A stretch of 64,000 bases of DNA from Psychromonas sp. SP041 (GCF_000470315.2 NZ_CBRF02000026.1:1-64000); one strand, 5' to 3'. Positions 45,488-55,405 are shown, counted from the first letter of the stretch. Translations and numbers: made by a program. Notes: generated by a model from the sequence alone, not told the origin.

Positions 45488-46447
45488 ATGAAGCTAAATT
45501 CTATTATCAAAAGTACTCTCCTTGCCGCTGCGGTTATTTCTACTGGTTTACAAGCTAAACCAGTTTATGTAGCAACAACTGCTATCGTTGAACATCCTGC
45601 ATTAGATGCGGTGCGAGATGGTGTTAAATCAGTATTAGAAGAAAGTGGCTATACAGGCGATGAATTAAAATTCACTTATGAAAGTGCACAAGGCCAACCT
45701 GCAATCGCAGCACAAATTGCGCGTAAAATAGTCGGTGATGAACCTGATGTGATTGTTGCCATTGCAACGCCATCTGCGCAAGCTGCGGTGAGTGTAAGCC
45801 GAAATATCCCAGTGGTTTTCTCTGCTGTTACTGACCCAATTGGCGCTAAATTAGTACGGTCGTTAAAGCAACCTGGTAGTAATGTGACTGGTTTATCTGA
45901 CATGGTGAATGTGAGACAACATTTAGCATTAATTAAAGAATTTGTTCCTAATTTAAAAACGCTAGGCGTGCCTTACAATCCAGGTGAAGCAAACTCTGTT
46001 TCAAGTGTTGCTGCGTTAAAAGTGGCAGCCGCTGAAATGGGTATTAAAATTATTGAATCTGCAGCACCAAAATCTGCTGACGTAATGATTGCAACAAAAC
46101 AATTGGTCGGCAAAGTAGATGCTATCTACTGCCCAATCGACAACACCATTATTAGTGCTGTTGAATCGGTCATTAAAGTCGGTATTGACGCGCAAATCCC
46201 AGTCTTTGCTGGTGATACCGATACTGTTTCTCGTGGTGCTGTTGCCGCTGTTGGTTACAACTACTTCGATTTAGGTCGTCAAACGGGTGATATCGTTGTG
46301 CGTATCCTAAAAGGTGAAAAAGCAGGTTCAATCGATGTCAAAATGGCAGAAGGTACTGACTTGTATGTTAACCCTAAAATGGCCGCTAAAATGGGCATCG
46401 AAGTTCCTGCTGCTGTCCTTGCTCGTGCAACCAAAGTTATTAAATAA
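45488..46447 (+). CDS. ABC transporter substrate-binding protein (COG2984 type)
   Basis: 319 residues from ATG 45488 (MKLNSIIKSTLLAAAV), preceded by AAGGGA; the longer frame from 45431 lacks a signal-peptide start. Signal peptide ends near TGLQA. The mature protein has the family phrases VYVATTAIVEHPALDA, NIPVVFSAVTDPIGA, NVTGLSD and VGYNYFDLGRQTGDIV. The family binds aromatic amino acids or similar small ligands. First of a three-gene operon with a permease (12 bp later) and an ATPase. Confidence 0.9.
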   Translation: MKLNSIIKSTLLAAAVISTGLQAKPVYVATTAIVEHPALDAVRDGVKSVLEESGYTGDELKFTYESAQGQPAIAAQIARKIVGDEPDVIVAIATPSAQAAVSVSRNIPVVFSAVTDPIGAKLVRSLKQPGSNVTGLSDMVNVRQHLALIKEFVPNLKTLGVPYNPGEANSVSSVAALKVAAAEMGIKIIESAAPKSADVMIATKQLVGKVDAIYCPIDNTIISAVESVIKVGIDAQIPVFAGDTDTVSRGAVAAVGYNYFDLGRQTGDIVVRILKGEKAGSIDVKMAEGTDLYVNPKMAAKMGIEVPAAVLARATKVIK

Positions 46448-46459
46448 GAACGGATAAAT

Positions 46460-47365
46460 ATGTCACTTTTTTCATTTTTAGGTACGTTAGAAATTGGCCT
46501 CATTTATGGCTTAGTTGCTATTGGGGTATACCTTACTTTTCGTATTTTGGATTTTCCAGATCTGACCGTTGATGGTAGTTTTACACTTGGGGCTGCTGTT
46601 ACGGCAACCCTGATTGTAATGGGCGTTAATGTTTTTTTAGCAACACTCGCGGGCACCATCGCAGCTGCTTGTGCTGGTTTAGTTACCGCTTGGTTAAACT
46701 TACGTTTTGATATATTGCATTTATTAGCCAGTATTTTAACCATGACCGCGTTATATACCATTAACCTACGTGTGATGGGGAAACCGAATGTCGCGTTAAT
46801 TATGGAACCCACTATTCTAACGCCTTTTGAAGGCATTTTTGGTCTACCTGATATGTACATGCGTGTTATTTTTGTCGCTGTGTGCGCTGTGATAGGTGGA
46901 TTGTTAGTCGCTTGGTTCTTAAAAACGCAATACGGTTTAGCAATGCGTGCAGTGGGGTCTAATAAACGCATGGCACAAGCCAATGGTATTGTCGTTAAAC
47001 AGAAAGTCTACGCCGGTTTAGCACTGTCTAATGGTTTAGTTGGATTGGCAGGCGCTTTATTTGCTCAAACTAATGGCTTTGCTGATTCAACGATGGGTAT
47101 CGGCACAATCGTGGTCGGTTTAGCCGCGGTTATTATTGGTCAATCATTGTTTGCTAGCCGTTCAATGTATGTAATTGTATTAAGCTGTATTGTCGGTTCG
47201 GTACTGTATCGATTGGCTGTGTCGATGGCACTTAATGCTGATTTCTTAGGTTTTAGCGCATCAGATTTAAACTTGATCACGGCAGTACTGGTTGCCTTGG
47301 CATTGATCTTTCCTAAGTTACGTAATGAATGGAAAGCAAAACAAGCAGCGAGGAATGAAGCATGA
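46460..47365 (+). CDS. ABC transporter permease (COG4120 type)
   Basis: 301 residues with eight to nine hydrophobic segments, related to branched-chain (LivH) permeases. Motifs: GLIYGLVAIGVYLTFRILDF then PDLTVDGSFTLGA, and the cytoplasmic coupling loop GLAMRAVGSNKRMAQANGI. It forms the membrane channel for the partner binding protein. The stop overlaps the next ATG by 4 bp. Confidence 0.92.
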   Translation: MSLFSFLGTLEIGLIYGLVAIGVYLTFRILDFPDLTVDGSFTLGAAVTATLIVMGVNVFLATLAGTIAAACAGLVTAWLNLRFDILHLLASILTMTALYTINLRVMGKPNVALIMEPTILTPFEGIFGLPDMYMRVIFVAVCAVIGGLLVAWFLKTQYGLAMRAVGSNKRMAQANGIVVKQKVYAGLALSNGLVGLAGALFAQTNGFADSTMGIGTIVVGLAAVIIGQSLFASRSMYVIVLSCIVGSVLYRLAVSMALNADFLGFSASDLNLITAVLVALALIFPKLRNEWKAKQAARNEA

Positions 47366-48165
47366 TTAGTTGTAAAGATTTACACGTTACCTTTAACCGT
47401 GGTTTACCGACTGAAAAGCTAGCACTGCGCGGTATCGACTTAACCATACCGCAAGGCGAATTTGTGACAGTTATTGGTTCAAACGGTGCTGGTAAATCAA
47501 CACTGTTGAATACTATCGCAGGTGATATCAAGAGTACTAAAGGGCAAATTCTTTTTGGTGACCGAGATGTGACTAAGTTACCGGCAACGGGCCGCACGGC
47601 AGATATTGCGCGTGTATTCCAAGATCCCTTAGCAGGAACCTGTGGCGATTTGACCGTTGAAGAAAATATGGCACTAGCTTATGGTCGTGGTCAAAGAGGA
47701 CGCTTGTCTTCAGCACTTAATAGCAAAATGCGTAACGTATTTCGTGAGCAACTAAGCCGTTTAAACTTAGGTCTTGAGAATCGTCTCGAAAGTGAGATGG
47801 GGCTTTTATCAGGTGGTCAACGTCAATCGGTTAGTTTGTTGATGTCAGCATTGCAGCCAAGCACTATTTTATTGTTAGACGAACATACAGCCGCATTGGA
47901 TCCTAAAACAGCCGCGTTGATCATGGATATTACCTCACAAATAATTGCTGAAAAGCAACTAACCGTAATGATGGTAACCCATTCAATGCGACAAGCGTTG
48001 GACCATGGTTCACGTACTATCATGTTACATGAAGGGAAGATTATCTTTGATTTGTCTGGCGAAGAACGCGCTGGTTATGAAGTGAAAGACTTATTAAATC
48101 TATTTGCACAAGCACGAACCGATGGTGAAGAATTAGATGATGATAAGTTACTGTTAGGGGCTTAA
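47362..48165 (+). CDS. ABC transporter ATP-binding protein (COG1101 type)
   Basis: 267 residues. Walker A VIGSNGAGKSTLLN near residue 40, Q-loop ARVFQDPLAG, signature LLSGGQRQSVSL and Walker B ILLLDEHTAALDPKT. The His of the H-loop is in MVTHSMRQA. Together with the two preceding genes it makes one importer. COG2984/4120/1101 sets are predicted tryptophan transporters (trpXYZ) in Gram-positive bacteria with a Trp T-box; the substrate here is unproven. Confidence 0.93.
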   Translation: MISCKDLHVTFNRGLPTEKLALRGIDLTIPQGEFVTVIGSNGAGKSTLLNTIAGDIKSTKGQILFGDRDVTKLPATGRTADIARVFQDPLAGTCGDLTVEENMALAYGRGQRGRLSSALNSKMRNVFREQLSRLNLGLENRLESEMGLLSGGQRQSVSLLMSALQPSTILLLDEHTAALDPKTAALIMDITSQIIAEKQLTVMMVTHSMRQALDHGSRTIMLHEGKIIFDLSGEERAGYEVKDLLNLFAQARTDGEELDDDKLLLGA

Positions 48166-48200
48166 CCTTTAACTAACTTAACTTCCGTTAATGTTAAAAA

Positions 48201-48223
48201 AGAGCCTAAGGGCTCTTTTTTTA
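48201..48223. terminator. Bidirectional terminator between the ABC operon and azlD
   Basis: AGAGCC-TAAG-GGCTCT with T-runs on both strands, between the convergent ATPase gene and azlD. The same stem-loop ends rpsO at 39994-40016. Confidence 0.9.
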
Positions 48224-48232
48224 TAGGTTATT

Positions 48233-48553
48233 TTAATACGTTAACTGTAAGGTTATGAATAACGTCATACTTACCATTACAATCAATAACGTGCTTTTGA
48301 ATTTGAGGCTTAATAAAATACTTAATAAGCCTGCTATTAAAAAAGGACTAGTAAAGAAAGACTGTTCAATATGTTGATAACTTAAAAAAACAATTGGTAC
48401 CCACATTGCAGTTAAGACTGAAGGGGCTGTATAACTTAATGCTAGTTTAGTTTTTTCACCTAATTCAAAAGGGAGATTTTTATAAAAAAATAGAAATCGA
48501 CAAACAAATGTAATACACGACATACCAAGTAATACTAGGCCAAAATTATCCAT
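48233..48553 (-). CDS. AzlD-family small membrane protein
   Basis: 106 residues with three to four hydrophobic segments, including LSYTAPSVLTAMWVPIVF, a conserved AzlD feature. AzlD is the small partner of AzlC; the pair exports branched-chain amino acids or analogues (BrnFE in Corynebacterium). It overlaps the azlC stop by 8 bp, so the two are translationally coupled. Confidence 0.85.
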   Translation of the reverse strand: MDNFGLVLLGMSCITFVCRFLFFYKNLPFELGEKTKLALSYTAPSVLTAMWVPIVFLSYQHIEQSFFTSPFLIAGLLSILLSLKFKSTLLIVMVSMTLFITLQLTY

Positions 48554-49280
48554 TGCTTTTATCCTTAGAGGCAGTCAAAAAGCCTGTTGCCATACCAATA
48601 CAAGTTGCAATGATCAACGCATGCTCTATTCCCGTGATTGATAAAATACATACGCTAATGCCGCTTGCTAAAACAGACATTAATGTAGAAAAACGCTTAA
48701 TTGATGGGGTCACAATAGCTATAAATGTTGTAGCTATAGCAAACTCAAGCCCTAAATCTTCAATATTAGGTATAAATTGCCCCGCGACGATACCAACAAA
48801 AGTAGAACAATTCCATACTAAATAAAATGTAATACCTGTACTGAGAGCATATAAATAACTGAATGATTTGTTTTTCTCTAAATAAGCACAAGTAACTGCG
48901 AACATTTCATCCGTTAAGAAAAAGGCTATGCTACAACGAACCATCATGGAACTATTGCGAACATGTTCCCTAAAAACTGCAGAATAAAGTAAATGTCTCG
49001 AGCTGATAATAAAAGTTGAAGATAATATTGAGGATAATGCCCCTGATGTACCAAGAAGCGTTAAGCTCGCAAGTTGTGCTGCGCCGGCAAATACAAATAA
49101 AGACATAAGTTGAGCTTGAAGTGGTGATAAACCTACCTTTATTGCAAGGGAACCACATAATATTCCCCAAGGGATAACGGCTATAGCTAACGGTAATATT
49201 GCTGTACTTGCCTGATAAATAAGTTGGCGGTTATTAATATTATTGGTTGTATTTTTAGAGACTGGTATAACGTCTAACAT
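48546..49280 (-). CDS. AzlC-family branched-chain amino acid exporter, large subunit
   Basis: 244 residues with about seven hydrophobic segments. AzlC signature: AVIPWGILCGSLAIKVGLS then QAQLMSLFVFAGAAQLASL and RHLLYSAVFREH. The partner AzlD follows with 8-bp overlap. An AraC-type regulator gene lies 47 bp upstream on the same strand, a common arrangement for this exporter family, so the regulator probably controls it. Confidence 0.9.
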   Translation of the reverse strand: MLDVIPVSKNTTNNINNRQLIYQASTAILPLAIAVIPWGILCGSLAIKVGLSPLQAQLMSLFVFAGAAQLASLTLLGTSGALSSILSSTFIISSRHLLYSAVFREHVRNSSMMVRCSIAFFLTDEMFAVTCAYLEKNKSFSYLYALSTGITFYLVWNCSTFVGIVAGQFIPNIEDLGLEFAIATTFIAIVTPSIKRFSTLMSVLASGISVCILSITGIEHALIIATCIGMATGFLTASKDKSNG

Positions 49281-49327
49281 GATGTAAGGCTCCTAATTGA
49301 TTTTAAAGGAGTCTAAGGTGTTGTTAA

Positions 49328-50155
49328 TTATTTATATTGTATAAAACTGCTGGCTTTTTGAAAGTGGCTTGGTGTTGTTCCTAATGCTTTCTTAAAGTGG
49401 CTCTGATCGTGAAAACCGCAATCTATGGCAACTTGGCTGGCTTTTACACCTACTTTTAATAACTCCTTGGCTTTTTTTAACCTAACTTGTATTTGATAAG
49501 CATGTGGCGCTAAATCGAAGCTTTTTTTAAACTGTCTAATGAAATGAAACTGACTTAAACCTGATATGTTGGCTAACTGTTGTAATGCAATATTTTCTTC
49601 TGGATAGCTATCTAAAAATTCTTTAGCTAACAGTAACTTATGTTTACTTCCTGAAATATATTTTGGAATATTAGTTGTACTCGAATGGCGTAAAGTTAGC
49701 CCCATAAAAGCAGCATAGAATAATGTTTCCATTAATAGCTTAGAACTATTTATTTCAGCTTGAGAAAATATTAACCTGAGTTGTTGCGCTAATTGAGGGT
49801 CTTCTATTACTGAAGAGCTAAAATAAGGTGTTACGTCTTTACCATTATATAAGTCAGTACTTATTTGATAGAAATGATCAGGAGTGGGGTACATTGCTCT
49901 ATATCCCCAACCTTCTTGAACAGCAGAGTGTCCGTCATGTACATCATCTGCATTGACTAAAATGATGCTATTTTTTCCGGCTAAATGAGAACTACCGCTG
50001 CGATAAAAACGTTGTGCACCATACTCAATGACTCCAATGGTATAACCTTCATGGACGTGTTTAGAGAAATTTTGTTTCGTATAATTTGCATTAACAACTT
50101 CAATACCATTGAAAGCATTAGCTATTTTAAAATCTGCTTGATCTGATTTCTTCAT
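49328..50155 (-). CDS. AraC-family transcriptional regulator
   Basis: 275 residues. An N-terminal cupin sensor (about 15-155) with HVHEGYTIGVIEYGAQRFYR. The C-terminal double helix-turn-helix (about 170-270) has ANISGLSQFHFIRQFKKSF and VAIDCGFHDQSHFKKALG. This resembles regulators placed beside azlCD genes. The order regulator-azlC-azlD, all leftward, suggests it controls the exporter. A TenA-like gene starts divergently, 173 bp away. Confidence 0.9.
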   Translation of the reverse strand: MKKSDQADFKIANAFNGIEVVNANYTKQNFSKHVHEGYTIGVIEYGAQRFYRSGSSHLAGKNSIILVNADDVHDGHSAVQEGWGYRAMYPTPDHFYQISTDLYNGKDVTPYFSSSVIEDPQLAQQLRLIFSQAEINSSKLLMETLFYAAFMGLTLRHSSTTNIPKYISGSKHKLLLAKEFLDSYPEENIALQQLANISGLSQFHFIRQFKKSFDLAPHAYQIQVRLKKAKELLKVGVKASQVAIDCGFHDQSHFKKALGTTPSHFQKASSFIQYK

Positions 50156-50328
50156 GCTTTTTGTATACCTGACAACTTTGTATAAAATTGCTCATTAAAG
50201 AAAAAGTGAATGATGTATTTTTACGTTTATAGCATAAAAAGGTAAAAAATAATGTAAAGCTAAGGTCATATCATATTTAAAAAATGGTATTGTCAGCTTT
50301 GTTTGTCACAAATTAAACAGGAAAACTA

Positions 50329-50976
50329 ATGCGCCCAAGCGAACAATTAAAACAAACTTGTATTGATGATTGGTTAAAAGCGATCAACCATTCTTTTTGC
50401 ATTGAACTAGCTGATGGAAGTTTACCATTAGAAAAAATGCGAGTGTATTTGGCTCAAGATTATACCTTTATTGATAACTTTGTACGTCTAGCGGCTTCAG
50501 CAATTCACCATGCGCCCACTTTACCTGACCGTTTACCATTGGCGCATTTTTTAGGTATTATTGCTGGTCCTGAGAATACTTACTTCCAACGTTCATTTGA
50601 TATGTTATCTGTGCCTGAATCAGAGCGTACAGCGCCTCAGCTATTAAAATCCACCAATAATTTCCAAGCATTAATGTTGAAAGCGGCGAACAGTGGTGAA
50701 TACGGGAATATGATTGCAGTATTATGTGTTGCAGAGTGGGTTTACTTAAGTTGGGCAAGACCTTTTGTAGACTCTGTTGAAGGGCTACCATTTTATTTTG
50801 GTGAGTGGATCACCTTACATTCTGGTGAATATTTTGAATCTGTAATAGAACATTTACGTTCCCAACTCGATACTGTATTTAATAATGCAGAGCCTGCAAA
50901 GCAGAAAGTCATGCAAGACTACTTTAATCAAGCGGTATTGTTAGAAAAGCAATTCTTTGATGCATGCTATCAATAA
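50329..50976 (+). CDS. TenA/thiaminase-II-like protein
   Basis: 215 residues, all-helical TenA fold: WLKAINHSFCIELADGSL, the conserved Asp in YLAQDYTFIDNF, LGIIAGPENTYF and LPFYFGEWI. TenA enzymes hydrolyse aminopyrimidine or formyl-aminopyrimidine in thiamine salvage. The usual catalytic Cys lies two residues before a Trp (PCYW-type); here the only Cys nearby, C133, is four before it (VLCVAEW). The gene has no thiamine neighbours and I saw no TPP riboswitch, so the substrate may differ. AGGAAAA lies before ATG 50329. Confidence 0.82.
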   Translation: MRPSEQLKQTCIDDWLKAINHSFCIELADGSLPLEKMRVYLAQDYTFIDNFVRLAASAIHHAPTLPDRLPLAHFLGIIAGPENTYFQRSFDMLSVPESERTAPQLLKSTNNFQALMLKAANSGEYGNMIAVLCVAEWVYLSWARPFVDSVEGLPFYFGEWITLHSGEYFESVIEHLRSQLDTVFNNAEPAKQKVMQDYFNQAVLLEKQFFDACYQ

Positions 50977-51019
50977 CGATTAACTACTATCAATATCTAT
51001 TAATCCAACACTAATAAAA

Positions 51020-51046
51020 GGCTATCGATAATTTTTATCAATAGCC
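51020..51046 (+). terminator. Hairpin after the TenA-like gene
   Basis: GGCTATCGATA and TATCAATAGCC pair with one mismatch around a T-rich loop. No T-run follows on the plus strand, so termination is uncertain. Confidence 0.45.
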
Positions 51047-51123
51047 GCAAGCTTAGCTTTATGAGTGATTATTGTAGAAGCCCTTCGCTCAGGAATTAGT
51101 CCACCTATTTAAGTGCTTACTGT

Positions 51124-51816
51124 TCACTTCACATCGCCAAAAATAATATCTGTATGGCAATCAACCCATAATTCATGCTTTGCCATTATTTTAGTAAACA
51201 TCGGGCTTTGTAAATAACGGTTTAACCAAGCACGTAATAGAGGGTAGGGGGATTGTTGATACCACTGGCGTTCTACTTTTGAAAACTGACGGATAAATGG
51301 CATTAGCGCAATGTCCATTAAGCTTTCGGTGTCTGCTAATAAAAATTGATGCTGCGTTAATCGAGACTCTAGCTGTTGCAGGTAAGTTTCACAGACTTGT
51401 CGACACTCAACAATATTGGTTTCTTGATAGCGTTTAGCACATTTATAGTTTTCATTGGCTGGAATTAAACCCGTTTCGTAATAGTTAATCAACGACAGCA
51501 TGTTATCTAATGTTGTATTAGGTGGTGCTAACAATTGTGTTGGATCGTTGTCGGCTAATACCTTTAACATAATGTTGAGACTTTCTTCGATAACCTCTAC
51601 GCCAGAGTCGCTTGATGAGACTAACATTGGCACCGTTTGATTTTTACTAAGCGCTAACATTTCAGTGGGTTTATTATTTAATTTTAAATCACGTAAATAG
51701 ACGGGCTGTTTGGATTTAAAAATAGCAATACGCGCCCGCATTGCATAAGGGCAATGACGCAAAGAATACAGGATTGGCAGGTGAATAGAAGTTTGATTCG
51801 TGATAGTCGTCTGCAT
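51124..51816 (-). CDS. Glutathione S-transferase-like protein
   Basis: 230 residues from ATG 51816 (MQTTITNQTS), preceded by GGGATC; an upstream TTG start has no site. Thioredoxin-like N-terminal domain (about 10-90) with LYSLRHCPYAMRARIA, a CPYAMR motif like that of GrxB and omega-type GSTs, and VPMLVSS. The all-helical C-terminal domain is about 100-225. The CPYAM motif suggests Cys chemistry (thiol transfer) more than classic Ser/Tyr GST activity. No obvious operon partner. Confidence 0.82.
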   Translation of the reverse strand: MQTTITNQTSIHLPILYSLRHCPYAMRARIAIFKSKQPVYLRDLKLNNKPTEMLALSKNQTVPMLVSSSDSGVEVIEESLNIMLKVLADNDPTQLLAPPNTTLDNMLSLINYYETGLIPANENYKCAKRYQETNIVECRQVCETYLQQLESRLTQHQFLLADTESLMDIALMPFIRQFSKVERQWYQQSPYPLLRAWLNRYLQSPMFTKIMAKHELWVDCHTDIIFGDVK

Positions 51817-52108
51817 AAGAGATCCCGTCAATAAATGCTGCAAATAGAGTGTATTAACAACATATTACCTATAAGCCTTAAGCTCAGCCAGTATTGCTTA
51901 TTAATAATTTAACTTGATGATTTAGCTTAATAAATAAGCTTATCATCCATTTGTAATAAGTGATTCATTTAGGCTCAGTTCATTTCCAATTGATGATTGT
52001 TATTAATATCAAAAAATTTCTCTAAAAAATTTTAAAAGAGCGTTGCTTGGCGTATACTGTCGGCGCGATAAAAAGCAAAATGAAAATAATACTATTAAAG
52101 GAAAAAAA

Positions 52109-54217
52109 ATGACTCCTATTGTAAAAAGTTTCCAGTATGGCGAACATACGGTAACACTAGAAACTGGCGTGATTGCACGTCAAGCAACTGCCGCTGTAAT
52201 GTGTAGCATGGACGATACGTGTGTATTCGTTTCTGTTGTTGGTAAAAATGCTGATGATCAAGAGCGTGATTTCTTCCCTCTGACTGTTAACTACCAAGAA
52301 AAAACATACGCGGCAGGTAAAATCCCAGGTGGTTTCTTCAAACGTGAAGGCCGTCCATCTGAAGAAGAAACACTAATTGCACGTCTTATTGACCGTCCAG
52401 TTCGTCCTCTTTTCCCAGCTGGTTTCAAAAACGAAGTACAAGTGATTGCTACTGTTGTTTCAATCAACCCAGAAGTTAACCCAGATATCGTTGCAATGAT
52501 CGCAACATCTGCGGCACTTTCTATCTCAGGTATGCCTTTTAACGGTCCTATCGGTTGTGCTCGTGTTGGTTACAAAGAAGGTCAATACCTACTTAACCCA
52601 ACTAAAACAGAATTAGAAACAAGTGATCTTAACCTTGTTGTATCTGGTACAGACAACGCTGTATTAATGGTTGAATCTGAAGCGGCTATCCTAAGCGAAG
52701 ACGTAATGTTAGGCGCTGTAGTATACGGTCACGATGAGCAACAAGTTGTTGTTGAAGCAATCAAAGAATTTGCAGCTGAAGTTGCACGTCCTAAATGGAA
52801 TTGGACTGCTCCAGCACGTAACGAAGCATTAGATGCTGCGATTGCAACTGAAGCACAAGCGCGTTTTGAACAAGCTTACCAAATCAGTGATAAAGGCGAG
52901 CGTTACGACGCAATCAAAGCTATCACAACTGAAGTTAAAGCTAAATTACTAGCTGAAGACGAAGCATTAGTCGCTAAACAAGTAGGCGAATACCTACATG
53001 ATTTAGAGAAAACTGTTGTACGTACTCGCATCATCAAAGGTGAGCCACGTATCGATGGTCGTGATCCTGAGAGTGTTCGTGCACTTGACGTTCGTACTGG
53101 TGTTCTACCACGTACTCACGGTTCTTCATTATTTACACGTGGTGAAACACAAGCATTAGTAACAGCGACGCTTGGTACACAACGTGATGCACAAATCATC
53201 GACAGCCTAATGGGTGAGAAGAAAGATCATTTCTTATTACATTACAACTTCCCTCCATACTGTGTAGGCGAAACTGGTTTTGTTGGTTCTCCTAAACGTC
53301 GTGAAATTGGTCACGGTCGTCTAGCTAAACGTGGTGTATTAGCAGTAATGCCTACAGTTGAAGAATTCCCGTACACAGTTCGTGTTGTATCGGAAATTAC
53401 TGAATCTAACGGTTCATCTTCAATGGCTTCTGTTTGTGGCGCATCACTAGCACTTATGGATGCTGGTGTTCCACTTAAAGCATCTGTTGCTGGTATCGCG
53501 ATGGGTCTAGTTAAAGAAGGCGAAGAATTCGTTGTTCTTTCTGACATCTTAGGTGATGAAGATCATCTTGGTGATATGGACTTTAAAGTGGCTGGTACTA
53601 CTGGTGGTATTACAGCACTTCAAATGGATATCAAAATTGAAGGTATCACACGTGAAATCATGCAAATTGCTTTAAACCAAGCAAAAGCGGCACGTTTACA
53701 CATCCTGACTGTTATGGATGAAGCAATCTCTGAAGGTCGTGATGACATTTCTCAGTTCGCTCCACGTATTCACACACTGAAAATCCCAACGGACAAAATC
53801 CGTGACGTTATTGGTAAAGGCGGCGCAGTTATCCGTTCTTTATGTGAAGAAACAGGCACAACTATCGAAATCGAAGATGACGGTACAGTTAAAATTGCTG
53901 CAACATCTGGTGAGCAAGCTGAAGATGCAATCAACCGCATTAAAGCACTTACAGCTGAAGTTGAAGTAGGTACTATCTACCACGGTAAAGTAGTACGTCT
54001 AGCTGACTTCGGTGCTTTCGTTAATATTCTTCCTGGTAAAGACGGTCTTGTTCACATCTCACAAATCTGTGAAGAGCGTGTACAGAAAGTTTCTGATTAC
54101 CTTAAAGAAGGCCAAGAAGTTAAAGTTAAAGTACTAGAAGTAGATCGCCAAGGTCGCGTACGTCTTTCTATGAAAGAAGCAGCAGATAAAGTTGAAGCAG
54201 CTCCAGCAGCTGAGTAA
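52109..54217 (+). CDS. pnp: Polyribonucleotide nucleotidyltransferase (PNPase)
   Basis: 702 residues from ATG 52109 ([20 protein letters not shown]), with AAAGGAA upstream; the longer frame from 52043 is rejected. A 3'-5' phosphorolytic exoribonuclease of the RNA degradosome. Two RNase PH domains (about 1-215 and 310-545), with [12 protein letters not shown] and [15 protein letters not shown]. Then the KH domain ([15 protein letters not shown], near 565) and the S1 domain ([18 protein letters not shown], near 625). It is separated from rpsO by 12 kb. In E. coli the pnp leader is cut by RNase III; no strong stem was identified here. Confidence 0.98.
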   Translation: MTPIVKSFQYGEHTVTLETGVIARQATAAVMCSMDDTCVFVSVVGKNADDQERDFFPLTVNYQEKTYAAGKIPGGFFKREGRPSEEETLIARLIDRPVRPLFPAGFKNEVQVIATVVSINPEVNPDIVAMIATSAALSISGMPFNGPIGCARVGYKEGQYLLNPTKTELETSDLNLVVSGTDNAVLMVESEAAILSEDVMLGAVVYGHDEQQVVVEAIKEFAAEVARPKWNWTAPARNEALDAAIATEAQARFEQAYQISDKGERYDAIKAITTEVKAKLLAEDEALVAKQVGEYLHDLEKTVVRTRIIKGEPRIDGRDPESVRALDVRTGVLPRTHGSSLFTRGETQALVTATLGTQRDAQIIDSLMGEKKDHFLLHYNFPPYCVGETGFVGSPKRREIGHGRLAKRGVLAVMPTVEEFPYTVRVVSEITESNGSSSMASVCGASLALMDAGVPLKASVAGIAMGLVKEGEEFVVLSDILGDEDHLGDMDFKVAGTTGGITALQMDIKIEGITREIMQIALNQAKAARLHILTVMDEAISEGRDDISQFAPRIHTLKIPTDKIRDVIGKGGAVIRSLCEETGTTIEIEDDGTVKIAATSGEQAEDAINRIKALTAEVEVGTIYHGKVVRLADFGAFVNILPGKDGLVHISQICEERVQKVSDYLKEGQEVKVKVLEVDRQGRVRLSMKEAADKVEAAPAAE

Positions 54218-54268
54218 TTTTTCTTAAGGTTTTCTTTTAGTTAAGTAAATCTTTGCATAACTTTTTAG

Positions 54269-54292
54269 AGCAAGCTTCGGCTTGCTTTTTTT
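54269..54292 (+). terminator. Terminator of pnp
   Basis: AGCAAGC-TTCG-GCTTGCT followed by a T-run, 52 bp after the stop. Same hairpin as at 58691-58715 and, decayed, at 57191-57213. The rest of 54293-54521 is very AT-rich without features. Confidence 0.93.
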
Positions 54293-54521
54293 GTGCGTGA
54301 AGGAAAGTTATTTATTCTTGTTATGTGTGGCTAGTTATTGGTTTAATTTTATTTTTAATCGATTTTTATTTTTGTGTGAGGACATTTTTTATCCATTAAT
54401 TTGCATTAAAAATCATAAGTGAACTATTTTTTTAATTTTTAATGATTTTTTAATCAATTTCAACAAATTAATGTATTATTCAGTTTAATGAATACTTTAC
54501 CTATGGATAGGAATTTAAAAA

Positions 54522-55322
54522 TTGAAAATTAATTGTTCGCTACTTATCGTCATTTCTGTATTACTCACCGGTTGTGCCCACCCCATTGTTATAAAACCAG
54601 ACGAAAATAAAATATCTACTAGTTTACCATCAGATATTAATCGTGATTATAAAGTTGGTTATTATATATCTTCTAAAGATAAAAACTTAGAAGTTACAAC
54701 ACTAGGTGGTGGTGGCGATAATGTTAGATATTATCCATATCGTGATATTGAAGATGGTTATAGAGTAATGCTTTCTAATGTATTTGAATCTGTAATTAAG
54801 CTTAATTCTATTGATAAGAATGATGTTAGGTTTAGAAGTAATATCGACTTTATCATTGTTCCTAAAATTATTACTACATCTGGAAGTACAGGATTTTTCA
54901 CATGGCCGCCAACTAACTTTACAGTTGACCTTACAAATACAATAAAAAAAGTGAATGGAGAAGTTGTAAGCGAACCTAGAGTAATTGGAAGCGGGGGGGC
55001 AAGTACAAGTGAAAAACTTATGGAACATGGTATTGCGGGCAGACGAGCTATAGAAGATGCATTATTGAAGACGCAAGATATACTTTCTGTTGTAAATTTA
55101 CCTAATAATATAATTAATGATACAGCGCTTCCAAAAATTACAGAGAAATATATTAATAACAATCTTTCTGAAAATAGTAACCGTATCTCTGAAAATAGTA
55201 ATAATAACCCTGAAAAAAGCATATCGGAGAGGTTAAAAACTCTTAAAATTCTTAAAGAGAACAGGTTGATAAGTGAACAGGAATTTTCTAAAAAAAGAAC
55301 TGAAATTTTAAATACTCTATAA
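54522..55322 (+). CDS. Lipoprotein with C-terminal SHOCT-like domain
   Basis: 266 residues from TTG 54522 (MKINCSLLIVISVLLTGC), with the lipobox Cys at 18 and AGGAATT upstream. The middle (about 30-200) is not recognised; it contains a Gly-rich turn, LGGGGDNVRYYPYRD. An Asn/Ser-rich linker follows (about 210-232). The last 30 residues (SERLKTLKILKENRLISEQE then FSKKR) match the short SHOCT pattern, often an oligomerisation tail. Base composition is more AT-rich than in the backbone genes, which hints at acquisition. Function unknown. Confidence 0.72.
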   Translation: MKINCSLLIVISVLLTGCAHPIVIKPDENKISTSLPSDINRDYKVGYYISSKDKNLEVTTLGGGGDNVRYYPYRDIEDGYRVMLSNVFESVIKLNSIDKNDVRFRSNIDFIIVPKIITTSGSTGFFTWPPTNFTVDLTNTIKKVNGEVVSEPRVIGSGGASTSEKLMEHGIAGRRAIEDALLKTQDILSVVNLPNNIINDTALPKITEKYINNNLSENSNRISENSNNNPEKSISERLKTLKILKENRLISEQEFSKKRTEILNTL

Positions 55323-55380
55323 GAAGGCATTACATTAATTTTATGTTTTTAAAATTTGTAAATATTGAATTAATATAACT

Positions 55381-55405
55381 CATTCCCATGTTCTGCGTGG
55401 GAATG
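55381..55405. repeat. REP-like palindrome CATTCCCA...TGGGAATG
   Basis: CATTCCCATG and CGTGGGAATG form a stem around TTCTG. This sequence is a familiar intergenic palindrome in many gammaproteobacteria and often creates spurious short ORFs, as the one at 55388-55627 here. Confidence 0.65.
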
